NCBI GenBank assembly: GCA_949293295.1
Contig: CASFCG010000001.1
Location: 1 to 54,091 of the forward strand
Source of the DNA: an uncultured Cetobacterium sp.
Lineage (GTDB): Bacteria; Fusobacteriota; Fusobacteriia; Fusobacteriales; Fusobacteriaceae
Direction: 5' to 3'
Length of the DNA stretch: 54,091 nt
The notes beneath the pieces were generated by a model that made no database searches, had not been told where the DNA came from, and saw only the letters and a program-made list of their open reading frames with translations. The translations under genes and the position numbers were made by a program. How positions within the stretch are numbered: position 1 is the stretch's first letter; the number at the start of each line of letters is the position of its first letter. Positions 6,915 to 15,673 of this stretch are shown here, in pieces.

Positions 6915-9308
6915 ATGAAAAAAGCTATGGTATTTGGGGCAGGAGTTAGTGGAAAAGGAGCAGAGAGATTATTAAAAGAGCTTTCTTACGAGGTGTATTT
7001 AGTGGATGATAAAGTTGCCATCTCCTCTGAGGAGGCAATAGAGATAATGGATTCTGAAAAAATAGAGTTGTTTGTGAAAAGTCCAGGAACCCCTTATAAT
7101 GATTTAGTAAAAAAGATAATGGTAAATAATATTGAACTTATAGATGAGATAGAGTTAGGATATAGATATAAAGTTTTGAAAAATATATCTGGAAAGATAA
7201 TAGCTATAACTGGAACAAATGGAAAAACTACGGTAACATCTAAAATAACGGAGTTATTAAATAAAGCAGGGTATAGAGCAGAGTTTTGTGGCAACATAGG
7301 TGTTTCTTTTGGTGAGAAACTTTTAGAAAAAAGAGAGTTGGATTTTTACGTTTTAGAGTTAAGTTCTTATCAACTGGAAAATCTTAAAGAGTTCAAAGCG
7401 GATATTGCTATGGTTATAAATTTAGTGCCAGACCATTTGACAAGATATAGAGATGAAGTGGAATATTATGATACAAAGTTTAATATAGGAAAAAATCAAA
7501 CCGATGAGGATTATTTTATTGTTAATGAATTATCTGATGAGATATTGAAGAGAGTTGATAAGATAAACGCAAAAAAAATAGTGATTTCAGAAAAAAATAA
7601 AGGTGATATCTATTCAAGTGAAGGGGTAATTTATTATAGAGAACAACCAATTATAGAGGAAAAAAATCTTGCCCTAAAAGGAAAGCATAATCTTGAAAAT
7701 TGTTATTTTATTATAGCTGTAGCAAAGATATTGGATATTTCAAACGAATTGATAAAAGAGTTTTTATCCACTACAAAAACTCTTGAACATAGAATGGAAG
7801 AGTTTTTTGAATATGGAAAGATAAAATTTGTAAATGACTCAAAGGCAACAAACATAGAGTCAACAAATTTTGCGATAGAGGCTTACAAAAATCCTATATT
7901 GATTTGTGGTGGATATGATAAAAAACTGAATTTGATGCCACTAATTCAAAAAATAAATGAATTGGTTAAAGAGGTGTTCTTGATAGGTGCCATATCTGAT
8001 GAGATAGAGCAAGAGTTGAGAGAGATTGGATATAGAAGTTCTAAGATACATAATTTAAGGGATATAGAGAGTGTTATAAAGTATTTGAGAAAAAATCTGA
8101 ATCCAAATAGGCAGGAAACAATACTTTTTTCACCAGCTACTTCAAGTTTTGACCAGTTTAAAGATTTTGAGGAGAGAGGAGAGACTTTCAAAACAATCGT
8201 AAAAAATATATTTGGAGAAGAGGGAAAATCTAAAAACAAGAAAGTTCTTATAACAACTGGAGGAACAGGAGGACATATATATCCAGCGTTGGCGGTTGGA
8301 AAAAAATTAATTGAGAATGGTGTAGATGTATTGTTTGTAGGAAGTAATAGTCGAATGGAGAAAGAGCTTGTATTGAATGAAGGGGTTAGATTTAAAGGTA
8401 TAGATATATACCCATTTAAAAGAATAGGAAGATTATTTTCAAATATAAAAGCGTTCATACAAGCATTAAAAATAATGAAAAGAGAGAAGCCAGATGCGGT
8501 AATGGGCTTTGGAAATTATATCTCAATTCCAATCTTGCTTATGGCGGTATTATTTAGGAAAAAAATATATCTTCAAGAACAGAATGTAAAGTTGGGAATG
8601 GCAAATAGATTTTTTTATAAATATGCTAAAAAATGTTTTCTGGCGTTTGATGAGACTTTTGAGGATATACCAATCAAAAATCAACATAAATTTATGGTAA
8701 CTGGAAATCCATTGAGGGCTTCGATATACTCTCTTTCAAAGGAAGAGGAGAGGGAACGATTAAAAATAGGAAAAAATGAAAAAATATTGTTGATAACTGG
8801 CGGAAGTTTGGGAGCAACCTCGATAAATAGTGCAGTAATAAGGAAGATGAAAGAGATTTATATGGATAAAACTATTAGAATATATTGGGCTACAGGAAAG
8901 GAAAATTTTCAGAAGATAAATCAAGAATTAAAAACAGATTATATAAAAGTTACAGATGTAGTAAAACCATATTTTTCAAATATGATAGAGATAATGGCAG
9001 CAGCAGATTTAGTTGTATGTAGAGCTGGAGCTTTGACAATATCAGAGGTCATAGAGTTGGAAAAACCTACAATATTAATTCCGTACGGAGCTACAAAGGT
9101 AGGGCAGTATGAAAATGCTATGGTTTTATCTGAAAAATCAGCAGGTTTAGTATATTCAAATTCAAAAGCAGAGGAAGCGATAGAAAAAGCGTTGGAACTT
9201 ATAAAAGATGAAAATGAATTGGAAAAAATGTCTAGAAGAATAAGAAAATTGAAAAGAGTTAATCCATCAGAGATAATAGTTGAGAACTTGGATATTTGGA
9301 GGAACTAA
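6915..9308 (+). CDS. MurD-MurG fusion: UDP-MurNAc-L-Ala--D-Glu ligase / lipid II-forming GlcNAc transferase
   Basis: One uninterrupted 797-codon frame holds two complete enzymes. Residues 1 to about 431 are MurD: GAGVSGKG near the start, ATP loop GTNGKTT (100-106), YQLE substrate motif, and the usual C-terminal block ATSSFDQFKDFEERG. After a linker of about ten residues, residues 442-797 are MurG, opening with KKVLITTGGTGGH (the UDP/lipid I glycine loop) and containing the QEQN and GNP(L)R blocks of GT28. The junction (8205-8245) has no stop and no ATG, GTG or TTG codon. ftsW, which usually separates murD and murG, is absent. MurD is soluble and MurG is peripheral on the inner leaflet, so fusion would bring MurD to the membrane near MraY. 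ATG at 6915 has AGGAGG upstream. murC begins at its stop codon. Confidence 0.93.
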   Translation: MKKAMVFGAGVSGKGAERLLKELSYEVYLVDDKVAISSEEAIEIMDSEKIELFVKSPGTPYNDLVKKIMVNNIELIDEIELGYRYKVLKNISGKIIAITGTNGKTTVTSKITELLNKAGYRAEFCGNIGVSFGEKLLEKRELDFYVLELSSYQLENLKEFKADIAMVINLVPDHLTRYRDEVEYYDTKFNIGKNQTDEDYFIVNELSDEILKRVDKINAKKIVISEKNKGDIYSSEGVIYYREQPIIEEKNLALKGKHNLENCYFIIAVAKILDISNELIKEFLSTTKTLEHRMEEFFEYGKIKFVNDSKATNIESTNFAIEAYKNPILICGGYDKKLNLMPLIQKINELVKEVFLIGAISDEIEQELREIGYRSSKIHNLRDIESVIKYLRKNLNPNRQETILFSPATSSFDQFKDFEERGETFKTIVKNIFGEEGKSKNKKVLITTGGTGGHIYPALAVGKKLIENGVDVLFVGSNSRMEKELVLNEGVRFKGIDIYPFKRIGRLFSNIKAFIQALKIMKREKPDAVMGFGNYISIPILLMAVLFRKKIYLQEQNVKLGMANRFFYKYAKKCFLAFDETFEDIPIKNQHKFMVTGNPLRASIYSLSKEEERERLKIGKNEKILLITGGSLGATSINSAVIRKMKEIYMDKTIRIYWATGKENFQKINQELKTDYIKVTDVVKPYFSNMIEIMAAADLVVCRAGALTISEVIELEKPTILIPYGATKVGQYENAMVLSEKSAGLVYSNSKAEEAIEKALELIKDENELEKMSRRIRKLKRVNPSEIIVENLDIWRN

Positions 9309-10645
9309 TGGAAAAGATATATTTTATAGGGATAAATGGAATAGGAATGAGTGGATTAGCTAAAATATTAAAGTTGAAAGGAAAAGAGGTTTTTGGTTCA
9401 GATATTTCTAGAAGTTATGTGACAGAAGAGTTAGAAGCTTTGGGAGTAAAGGTACATGATAGACAGATTGCTGAGAATATAAAAGAGATTGACACTGTAG
9501 TGATATCAACTGCAATAAAAGAAATGAATCCAGAGCTACAAGAGGCTAAGAGATTAGGGATAAAGGTAATGAAAAGAGGAGAATTATTAGCTTTTTTAAT
9601 GAACGCAGAAAAAGGAATTGCAGTTGCAGGAACGCATGGAAAAACGACAACAAGCTCAATGTTATCATCAGTGCTTTTAGATAAGGACCCAACTGTGATA
9701 GTGGGAGGGATAGTTCCAGAGATTTCATCAAATGCAAAGATAGGAAAGGGAGAACTTTTTATAGTTGAAGCTGATGAAAGTGATAACTCATTTTTACACT
9801 TGTATCCAGAGATTTCAATAGTTACAAATATAGAGTCAGACCATTTAGAACATCATGGAAACTTAGATAACATTATAAAATCATTTGAAAAGTTTTTAAA
9901 TCAGACTAAATCTGAAAGATTACTTTGTGTTGATTGTCCAACAATAAGGCGACTGATAAGAGATAAGAAAAATATAAAAACATACAGTCTAATAGATGAG
10001 AAAGCTGACATATATGCAAAAGAGATAAGGATTGATGATGGAAAAACTAAATTTACAATAGTCATAGATGGAGAGATTTTTGGAGAGTTTGAACTATCTA
10101 TTCCAGGAAATCATAATGTTCAAAATGCATTGCCTGTAGTATATTTAGGAAAGAGATTTGGAATTTCAAGGGAAAGAATAGCCGATAGATTGAAAAATTT
10201 TAAGGGAGCTAAGAGAAGATATGATATACTTTTTGACAGGAATATTAGGATTATAGATGATTATGCCCACCATCCCACAGAGATAAAAGCTACATTACAG
10301 GGGGCGAAAAGTATAGAAAAAAATAGGATTATCACTATTTTTCAACCTCATAGATATAGTAGAGTGAATTTTTTATTAAATGAGTTTAAAGATAGCTTTA
10401 AAGATTCTGATGAGGTAGTTTTGCTTCCAATATATAGTGCGGGCGAGCAAAATATATTTGGAGTAACTTTAGAAGAACTAAAAGAGAGAATAAATCATCC
10501 AAAAATAAAGATATTAAATGAATTAGAGAAACTAGAAAGCATTGTAAATCTAGAAGAAAAAGGTGTAACATATATTTTTATGGGAGCAGGAAATATATCA
10601 AATGTAGCACATAGGATTGCAGAAAAGTTAAAGGGGGAGATTTAA
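9308..10645 (+). CDS. murC: UDP-N-acetylmuramate--L-alanine ligase
   Basis: Mur ligase that adds L-Ala to UDP-MurNAc, the first peptide-forming step. The 445-residue protein begins with the nucleotide-fold signature IGINGIGMSGLA and carries the ATP loop AGTHGKTTT (about 107-115) and the C-terminal DDYAHHPTE block typical of MurC. The frame is open from a TTG at 9296, but ATG at 9308 is chosen: GGAGG (9298-9302) sits 5 nt upstream, and the ATG overlaps the murD-murG stop by one base (TAATG), which implies translational coupling. Confidence 0.95.
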   Translation: MEKIYFIGINGIGMSGLAKILKLKGKEVFGSDISRSYVTEELEALGVKVHDRQIAENIKEIDTVVISTAIKEMNPELQEAKRLGIKVMKRGELLAFLMNAEKGIAVAGTHGKTTTSSMLSSVLLDKDPTVIVGGIVPEISSNAKIGKGELFIVEADESDNSFLHLYPEISIVTNIESDHLEHHGNLDNIIKSFEKFLNQTKSERLLCVDCPTIRRLIRDKKNIKTYSLIDEKADIYAKEIRIDDGKTKFTIVIDGEIFGEFELSIPGNHNVQNALPVVYLGKRFGISRERIADRLKNFKGAKRRYDILFDRNIRIIDDYAHHPTEIKATLQGAKSIEKNRIITIFQPHRYSRVNFLLNEFKDSFKDSDEVVLLPIYSAGEQNIFGVTLEELKERINHPKIKILNELEKLESIVNLEEKGVTYIFMGAGNISNVAHRIAEKLKGEI

Positions 10646-11488
10646 TTGAAAATCTACAGAAAACATTTGATGAAAGAGCACTCCAATATGAAAATAGGAG
10701 GGATTGCAAAGGAGTACATTGAAGTTGAGACAAGAAATGAACTTTTGCAGGTTTTAAAAGAGAAAGAGAATGTATTTATATTGGGAAATGGAACAAATAC
10801 TCTTATTAATGATGAGACTTTAGAAACAACTTTTATTTCAATGAAAGAATTTTCATATATAGATGAGAAATCAGAGGGCGTGGTTGAGGTTGGTGCAGGA
10901 ACTGATTTTTCTGAACTTATAGATTATATGGAAAAGAGAAATTATACTGGTTTAGAGAATTTAGCTGGGATTCCAGGAAGTGTAGGAGGACTAGTTTTTA
11001 TGAATGGTGGAGCTCATGGAACAGAGATATTTGACGCTATTCAGTGTGTTGAGATAATAGATGAAAACTTAGTTTTAAGAAAGGTTGAGAAAAAAAATAT
11101 AGAGGTTTCTTATAGAACGACGGAGATAAAGAAAAAAAAATGGGTTGTAGTGAGTGCAACTTTTGTATTTGAAAAAGGATATAAAAAGGAGATAGTGGAT
11201 AATTACAGATTTAAGAGAGAGCAAAATCATCCTCTAAATGAGCCAAATTTGGGGAGTACATTTAAGAATCCAAACGGATATTTTTCAGCTAGGTTGATTA
11301 TAGAGGCTGGTGTGCAAGGATTAAAAGTTGGAGGAGCAGAGGTTTCGATGGTACATCCCAATTTTATTGTAAACAAAGGAAATGCAAAATTTTCTGATGT
11401 TATTGAGTTGATAGCAAGAGTTAAAAAGGCTGTAAAAGAGAAAAGTGGAATAGAGTTAGAAGAGGAGATAATTATTGTAGATAAGTAA
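10646..11488 (+). CDS. murB: UDP-N-acetylenolpyruvoylglucosamine reductase
   Basis: FAD flavoenzyme that reduces the enolpyruvyl group to form UDP-MurNAc with NADPH. At 280 residues and without the type I insertion, it is a type II (Gram-positive-like) MurB. Motifs seen: GNGTNTLI (a variant of the FAD loop GxGSNLL), the second FAD block GIPGSVGG, the catalytic serine in LGSTFKNP, and the closing HPNFIVNKGNA. Translation begins with TTG immediately after the murC stop, preceded by AAGGGGGAG. No in-frame ATG fits the family start better, since the next (codon 9) would remove conserved residues. Confidence 0.94.
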   Translation: MKIYRKHLMKEHSNMKIGGIAKEYIEVETRNELLQVLKEKENVFILGNGTNTLINDETLETTFISMKEFSYIDEKSEGVVEVGAGTDFSELIDYMEKRNYTGLENLAGIPGSVGGLVFMNGGAHGTEIFDAIQCVEIIDENLVLRKVEKKNIEVSYRTTEIKKKKWVVVSATFVFEKGYKKEIVDNYRFKREQNHPLNEPNLGSTFKNPNGYFSARLIIEAGVQGLKVGGAEVSMVHPNFIVNKGNAKFSDVIELIARVKKAVKEKSGIELEEEIIIVDK

Positions 11489-11499
11489 GGAGGGGGATT

Positions 11500-12363
11500 G
11501 TGAGAATTGCAGTTGTAATGGGAGGAATTACTTCAGAAAGAGAGGTATCTTTACGAAGTGGAGAAGCAGTTTTAAATAGTTTATTAAGGCAAGGCTATGA
11601 TGCGTATAAAATAGATTTACAGGAGCATAATTTGGTGTCAGCTTTTTTGGAAAACGAGTATGATTTAGTATATTTAGTACTTCATGGAGAGTATGGAGAG
11701 GATGGAAGAGTTCAGGCGATATTGGATATGCTTAGGAAAAGATATACAGGGTCAGGTGTTACGGGAAGTGCAATAGCGATGAATAAATGTCTAACTAAGA
11801 TTATAGCTAAAGAACTGGGAATAAGAGTGGCTAAGACCTATTTGAATATAGATGAGATAGATAATTATCCTGTTGTTATAAAACCAGTTACTGAGGGTTC
11901 AAGTGTGGGATTATATATTTGTAAAAATAGAGAGGAAGCTTTAGAGGCGGCAGAAAGATTAAAGGGAAAAGATATTTTAATAGAGGAGTTCATAGAGGGA
12001 GATGAACTAACAGCGGGTATTTTAAATGGAGAGAGATTAGGAGTAGTTAGAATTAAACCGGAATCAGGTTTATATGATTATAAATCTAAATACACAGTGG
12101 GGCTAACAAGTTATGAATGTCCAGCCCAGTTAGAACCTAAGATTTATGAAGAGGCTATGGAGTGGGCGAAAAAGATTCATGATAAACTTGGATTAAAAGG
12201 GGTCACAAGAAGCGATTTTATCTTAAAAGGGGATAAATTATATTTTTTAGAAGTGAACAGTTGCCCGGGAATGACAGAAACAAGTTTGGCTCCTAAATTG
12301 GCAAAATTGAAAGGATATAGTTTTGATGACTTGACGAGAATAATAGTAGAAACTGCAAAATAA
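11500..12363 (+). CDS. ddl: D-alanine--D-alanine ligase
   Basis: ATP-grasp enzyme that makes the D-Ala-D-Ala dipeptide used by MurF. At 287 residues it is slightly shorter than most Ddl proteins. It begins VVMGGITSEREVSLRSG and contains LHGEYGEDG, the ATP-grasp KPVTEGSSVG block, and the C-terminal Mg-binding segment FLEVNSCPGMTETS. The start is GTG at 11500, after a strong AAGGAGGGGG. The product of alr (27976) feeds this enzyme, and murF in the same operon consumes its product. Confidence 0.95.
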   Translation: MRIAVVMGGITSEREVSLRSGEAVLNSLLRQGYDAYKIDLQEHNLVSAFLENEYDLVYLVLHGEYGEDGRVQAILDMLRKRYTGSGVTGSAIAMNKCLTKIIAKELGIRVAKTYLNIDEIDNYPVVIKPVTEGSSVGLYICKNREEALEAAERLKGKDILIEEFIEGDELTAGILNGERLGVVRIKPESGLYDYKSKYTVGLTSYECPAQLEPKIYEEAMEWAKKIHDKLGLKGVTRSDFILKGDKLYFLEVNSCPGMTETSLAPKLAKLKGYSFDDLTRIIVETAK

Positions 12364-12382
12364 TATTTGTTGGGAGAGAATA

Positions 12383-13075
12383 TTGAAAAAAATATTGAAA
12401 ATTGCTATAATACTGTTAATAATATTAACTATATTGCAAATCGAAAAGGATTTTAAAAACAGAGAGATTTTTAATGTAAAAAATGTAGAGATAATTCAAA
12501 ATGGTTTTGGATTGAAAAAGGATTTAAATAGATTAAAAAATATGATTCTAGGGAAAAATATTCATAATTTAGATTTAAATAGTATTGAAAAACTATATGA
12601 AAAAGACATAAGAGTAGATAAAATTTTGATAAGAAGAGAAGGAATTAATGGTATAATAATTCGCCTCTTGGAAAAGGTGCCGAAATATTATGCTCAGTAT
12701 AAAAATAGAGTATATGTTTTGGACAGAGATGGGAATATTATTGGAGAGATGAGAGAGTTTTCTAAGGACGGATTGCCGATACTTTCTTTTAATAGAGAGG
12801 ATGAAAAGAATCAATTATTAAATGTTTTGAATAGTTTTGTAGAGTCAGAGTATATGGAGGAAATATCTCAAATCTACAGAAAAGATAATAATACGATTTT
12901 GATAATATTGAAAGATGGAACTATAATAAAAACAAATGAAGATGTGAAAAAAGACAGATATGAGTTGGCTATGAATCTATATAGAGGTTTAATAAAGGAA
13001 AAGAAGCTAGAGTATATGGATATGAGATTTGAGGATATAGTAATTAAGGAGAGGGAGGAAGATGATGCAGGATAG
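12383..13075 (+). CDS. ftsQ: Cell division protein FtsQ/DivIB
   Basis: Bitopic membrane protein of the divisome, recognised mainly by position and architecture. It has a short cytoplasmic end, one transmembrane segment (residues 4-19), and a POTRA-like domain starting FNVKNVEI, followed by a domain containing VPKYYAQYKNRVYVLDRDG, typical of FtsQ. At 230 residues it is at the short end for the family. The start is TTG at 12383 with GGGAGAG upstream. Its last 14 bases overlap ftsA. No ftsL or ftsI accompanies it here. Confidence 0.85.
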   Translation: MKKILKIAIILLIILTILQIEKDFKNREIFNVKNVEIIQNGFGLKKDLNRLKNMILGKNIHNLDLNSIEKLYEKDIRVDKILIRREGINGIIIRLLEKVPKYYAQYKNRVYVLDRDGNIIGEMREFSKDGLPILSFNREDEKNQLLNVLNSFVESEYMEEISQIYRKDNNTILIILKDGTIIKTNEDVKKDRYELAMNLYRGLIKEKKLEYMDMRFEDIVIKEREEDDAG

Positions 13076-14360
13076 TATCATAAAATTAGCTTTAGATGTA
13101 GGAAATAAAAGAATTAAGTTCGTTGTAGGAGAGTTGAGTTCAGACGGAAACAAGTTGAGAATAGTAGATTATTTAGACTTAGAGAGTGAAGGGATTAGAA
13201 AATCAGTAATAGAAGATGCAGAGCGATTAACATATCTTATTTCAAAAGGTATTAATAGTATAGCTAAAAGAACGGGAATAAAATTTAAAAAGGTATCTCT
13301 AGGGGTCAGTAGTGCTCGTCTAGTTTCCAAAACAGGGCATGCTTTGATTGATTTTGAAGATGAGAAAGAGATAACTTGTGAAGATGTAGAAAAGCTTGGA
13401 GAACTTGTAAGAAAAGATTTTTTAACAGATGATGAGGTTGTCATAGAGGAAGAGAAATATAATGTTAGGATTGACAGCATGGGAATTTTAAAAAATCCAG
13501 TAGGGCAGGTAGGGCGTAATTTGCAAGGAGATGTACATTTGGTAACTTTAGATAAAAGGTTACTGCAACCACTTATAGATGTTGTGAATGATGCAGGATT
13601 AGAAATAGAGGATATATGGTTAAAAGTTTCAGCTTCAGCAAAAGCTACCTTGAAACAAGAAGATAGACAAATGGGAGTAGCTTTGGTAGATATAGGAGAG
13701 GGGATAACAGATGTTGCTATATATAAAAATAACAAGATAATATATACAAAATCAATAGCAATAGGCGGAATGCATTTTGTAAGCGATATCGCTTATTTGT
13801 TAGGTTTGTCTGTAAAAGAAGCGGAGACTATACTAGGAAAATTACAAAATAAAGAGATAAAAAATGGAAAAGTAAGAACAGAAATGGGAGAGTATGAAGT
13901 AAAATCGTTATATGATATAATTGAAGCTAGAACAGGCGATTTGATAGGATTTGTACATGAGACGATAGAGGAATCAGGATTTGACGGATATTTAGGAAAA
14001 GGGATTGTATTTACTGGTGGTGGAGTGTGGCTAGATGAGTTATTGAATAGGGCTGGAACTAAACTTAGATGTGCAGTTAGAAAGATGACACCACTTGAAT
14101 TGAGAGGTTTAGAAAATCCTTCAGCCTCATATTCAACTGTGATAGGTGTCTTATTAAGCAAATTAGAAAAAGAATATATTCAAAAAGAGAGAGAAAAAAG
14201 AGTAAAAGAGATTAAAAATTATGAGAATGAGTCAGCAACAAAAAATGTAGATATAGATAAAAAGGAAATGAACAACATAGAGGATATTTTTACAGGAAGA
14301 CCAGATAAAAAAGACGGAATGATGGAAAAGATAAAAAAATGGATATCTAATTTTATATGA
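13062..14360 (+). CDS. ftsA: Cell division protein FtsA
   Basis: Actin-fold ATPase that tethers FtsZ to the membrane and recruits later divisome proteins. The 432-residue protein opens with the phosphate-1 motif LALDVGNKRIKFVVG, has a phosphate-2-like VALVDIGEGITDVAIY, the adenosine-motif-like FTGGGVWLDEL, and a charged stretch followed by a C-terminal amphipathic helix (MEKIKKWISNFI) that would bind the membrane. Two adjacent ATGs (13062 and 13065) follow GGGAGGAAG, and either may be used. It overlaps ftsQ by 14 nt and is followed 18 bp later by ftsZ. Confidence 0.94.
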   Translation: MMQDSIIKLALDVGNKRIKFVVGELSSDGNKLRIVDYLDLESEGIRKSVIEDAERLTYLISKGINSIAKRTGIKFKKVSLGVSSARLVSKTGHALIDFEDEKEITCEDVEKLGELVRKDFLTDDEVVIEEEKYNVRIDSMGILKNPVGQVGRNLQGDVHLVTLDKRLLQPLIDVVNDAGLEIEDIWLKVSASAKATLKQEDRQMGVALVDIGEGITDVAIYKNNKIIYTKSIAIGGMHFVSDIAYLLGLSVKEAETILGKLQNKEIKNGKVRTEMGEYEVKSLYDIIEARTGDLIGFVHETIEESGFDGYLGKGIVFTGGGVWLDELLNRAGTKLRCAVRKMTPLELRGLENPSASYSTVIGVLLSKLEKEYIQKEREKRVKEIKNYENESATKNVDIDKKEMNNIEDIFTGRPDKKDGMMEKIKKWISNFI

Positions 14361-14378
14361 TAAGGAGCTGTGAAGAGA

Positions 14379-15452
14379 ATGTTTAATAACGAATGTGAAG
14401 TAAAGATAAAGGTAATAGGAGCTGGAGGAGCTGGAGGGAATGCAATAAATGATATGATTTCAGAGGGAGTTTTAGGTGTTGAGTACATAGCTGTAAATAC
14501 AGATGCTCAAGATTTAAACAACTCTTTGGCGGATATAAGAGTTCAGTTGGGAGAGAAACTTACGAGAGGTTTAGGAGCAGGAGCTAATCCAGAAGTAGGA
14601 AGATTGTCGGCAGAAGAGGATGTTGAAAAATTAAGAGTTCTTTTAGAGGATACAGATATGCTATTTATAACTGCAGGAATGGGGGGAGGAACTGGAACAG
14701 GTTCGGCTCCAGTAATTGCAAAAATAGCAAAAGAGATGGGAGTTTTGACAATAGCTATTGTAACGAAACCATTCTCATTTGAAGGGAAGAAAAGAGAAGC
14801 TAATGCTGAGATTGGTCTAAATAATTTAGAAAAATATGTTGATTCTTTGGTTATAATTCCAAATGATAAGTTGTTTGAATTACCAGATAAGAATATAACG
14901 TTACAAAATGCGTTCAAAGAAGCGAATAATATCTTGAGAATAGGGATAAAAGGAATTGCGGATTTAATGATTGGGAAAGGATTAATAAATCTAGATTTTG
15001 CGGATATAAAAGCTACAATGCAAGATTCTGGAATAGCTGTATTTGGATTTGGAGAGGGAGAAGGAGAGAATAGAGTTATAAAAGCGACAGAAAAAGCGTT
15101 GTCATCTCCTCTTTTAGAAAAATCAATAATTGGAGCAAGTAAAGTATTGATAAATATAGCGGGTTCATCGAGTTTAGGACTTATGGAGGCTCAAGCTATT
15201 GCAAATATAGTCAAAGAAGCAGCAGGAAAAGATGCGGAAGATATCATGTTTGGTATTACTGCTGATGAATCTTATGGTGATAAGATTCAGGTTACAATTA
15301 TAGGTAATAGTTTCGGAGATAGACAGGAGAAGAAAGAATCATTTATAAATATGGAGAAAAAAGTTAAAACAATAGATATAGATGGTTATGATGAAGAGAT
15401 GAAAGATGAATTGGATTTACCGCCTTGGGTAAGAGGAGGAAGAAAGGATTAA
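14379..15452 (+). CDS. ftsZ: Cell division protein FtsZ
   Basis: Tubulin-like GTPase that forms the Z ring. The tubulin signature GGGTGTG is at residues 102-108, preceded by the IGAGGAGGNA loop at 13-22, and the C-terminus ends with the short conserved tail LDLPPWVR used to bind FtsA. Linker and total length (357 aa) are short. A GTG at 14370 is also in frame but lies only 2 nt after AAGGAG (14362-14367), so ATG at 14379 is preferred. Last gene of the dcw operon; a terminator follows at 15505. Confidence 0.96.
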   Translation: MFNNECEVKIKVIGAGGAGGNAINDMISEGVLGVEYIAVNTDAQDLNNSLADIRVQLGEKLTRGLGAGANPEVGRLSAEEDVEKLRVLLEDTDMLFITAGMGGGTGTGSAPVIAKIAKEMGVLTIAIVTKPFSFEGKKREANAEIGLNNLEKYVDSLVIIPNDKLFELPDKNITLQNAFKEANNILRIGIKGIADLMIGKGLINLDFADIKATMQDSGIAVFGFGEGEGENRVIKATEKALSSPLLEKSIIGASKVLINIAGSSSLGLMEAQAIANIVKEAAGKDAEDIMFGITADESYGDKIQVTIIGNSFGDRQEKKESFINMEKKVKTIDIDGYDEEMKDELDLPPWVRGGRKD

Positions 15453-15504
15453 TTGGAATGAGTAAAATCCAATTATTTCCACAGAAATGCAGAAGAGGTG
15501 AAAG

Positions 15505-15532
15505 AAAAGAAAGCTAGGAGCTTTCTTTTTTT
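15505..15532 (+). terminator. Intrinsic terminator of the dcw operon
   Basis: Stem GAAAGCT/AGCTTTC (15509-15515/15519-15525) with loop AGG and a following T8 run. Upstream A4 can extend the pairing. It lies 52 nt after the ftsZ stop and marks the end of the operon. Confidence 0.85.
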
Positions 15533-15615
15533 ATAAGATACAGATTATGAATTTTTTAATATTTTTCTAATACTGTCAAAATATCAAGGGTAATGGTTTA
15601 ACTTAACTTCCAAAA

Positions 15616-15644
15616 TTGAAAAAATATTAAAAATATGATAAAAT
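15616..15644 (+). promoter_or_regulatory. Predicted promoter of the dus-mutS-lpt operon
   Basis: -35 TTGAAA (15616-15621), 17-bp spacer ending in TGA, -10 TAAAAT (15639-15644): extended -10 form. The predicted start is near 15651, about 23 nt before dus. It may drive a very long unit, because no obvious terminator was seen until after the RluA-like gene at 35.7 kb. Confidence 0.65.
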
Positions 15645-15673
15645 CTTGAATATTATGTTGGGTTGGAGGGAAA

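Noticed and set aside
8205-8245. Sequencing frameshift or missed start codon separating MurD and MurG
   Set aside because: Both parts are in the same frame without an indel, and the linker has no stop and no ATG, GTG or TTG. An error would have to convert both a stop and a start codon, so a real fusion is the simpler reading.
9296-9307. Four-codon longer murC from TTG at 9296
   Set aside because: The TTG lies within its own ribosome-binding site region, whereas ATG 9308 has GGAGG at 5 nt and overlaps the preceding stop.
13169-13735. Long open frame on the minus strand inside ftsA
   Set aside because: It is antisense to a clear ftsA, has a serine/proline-rich composition typical of shadow frames in AT-rich genes, and has no ribosome-binding site. 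The same reasoning removed the antisense frames in mraY, murDG, ftsZ, alaS, secD and celB.
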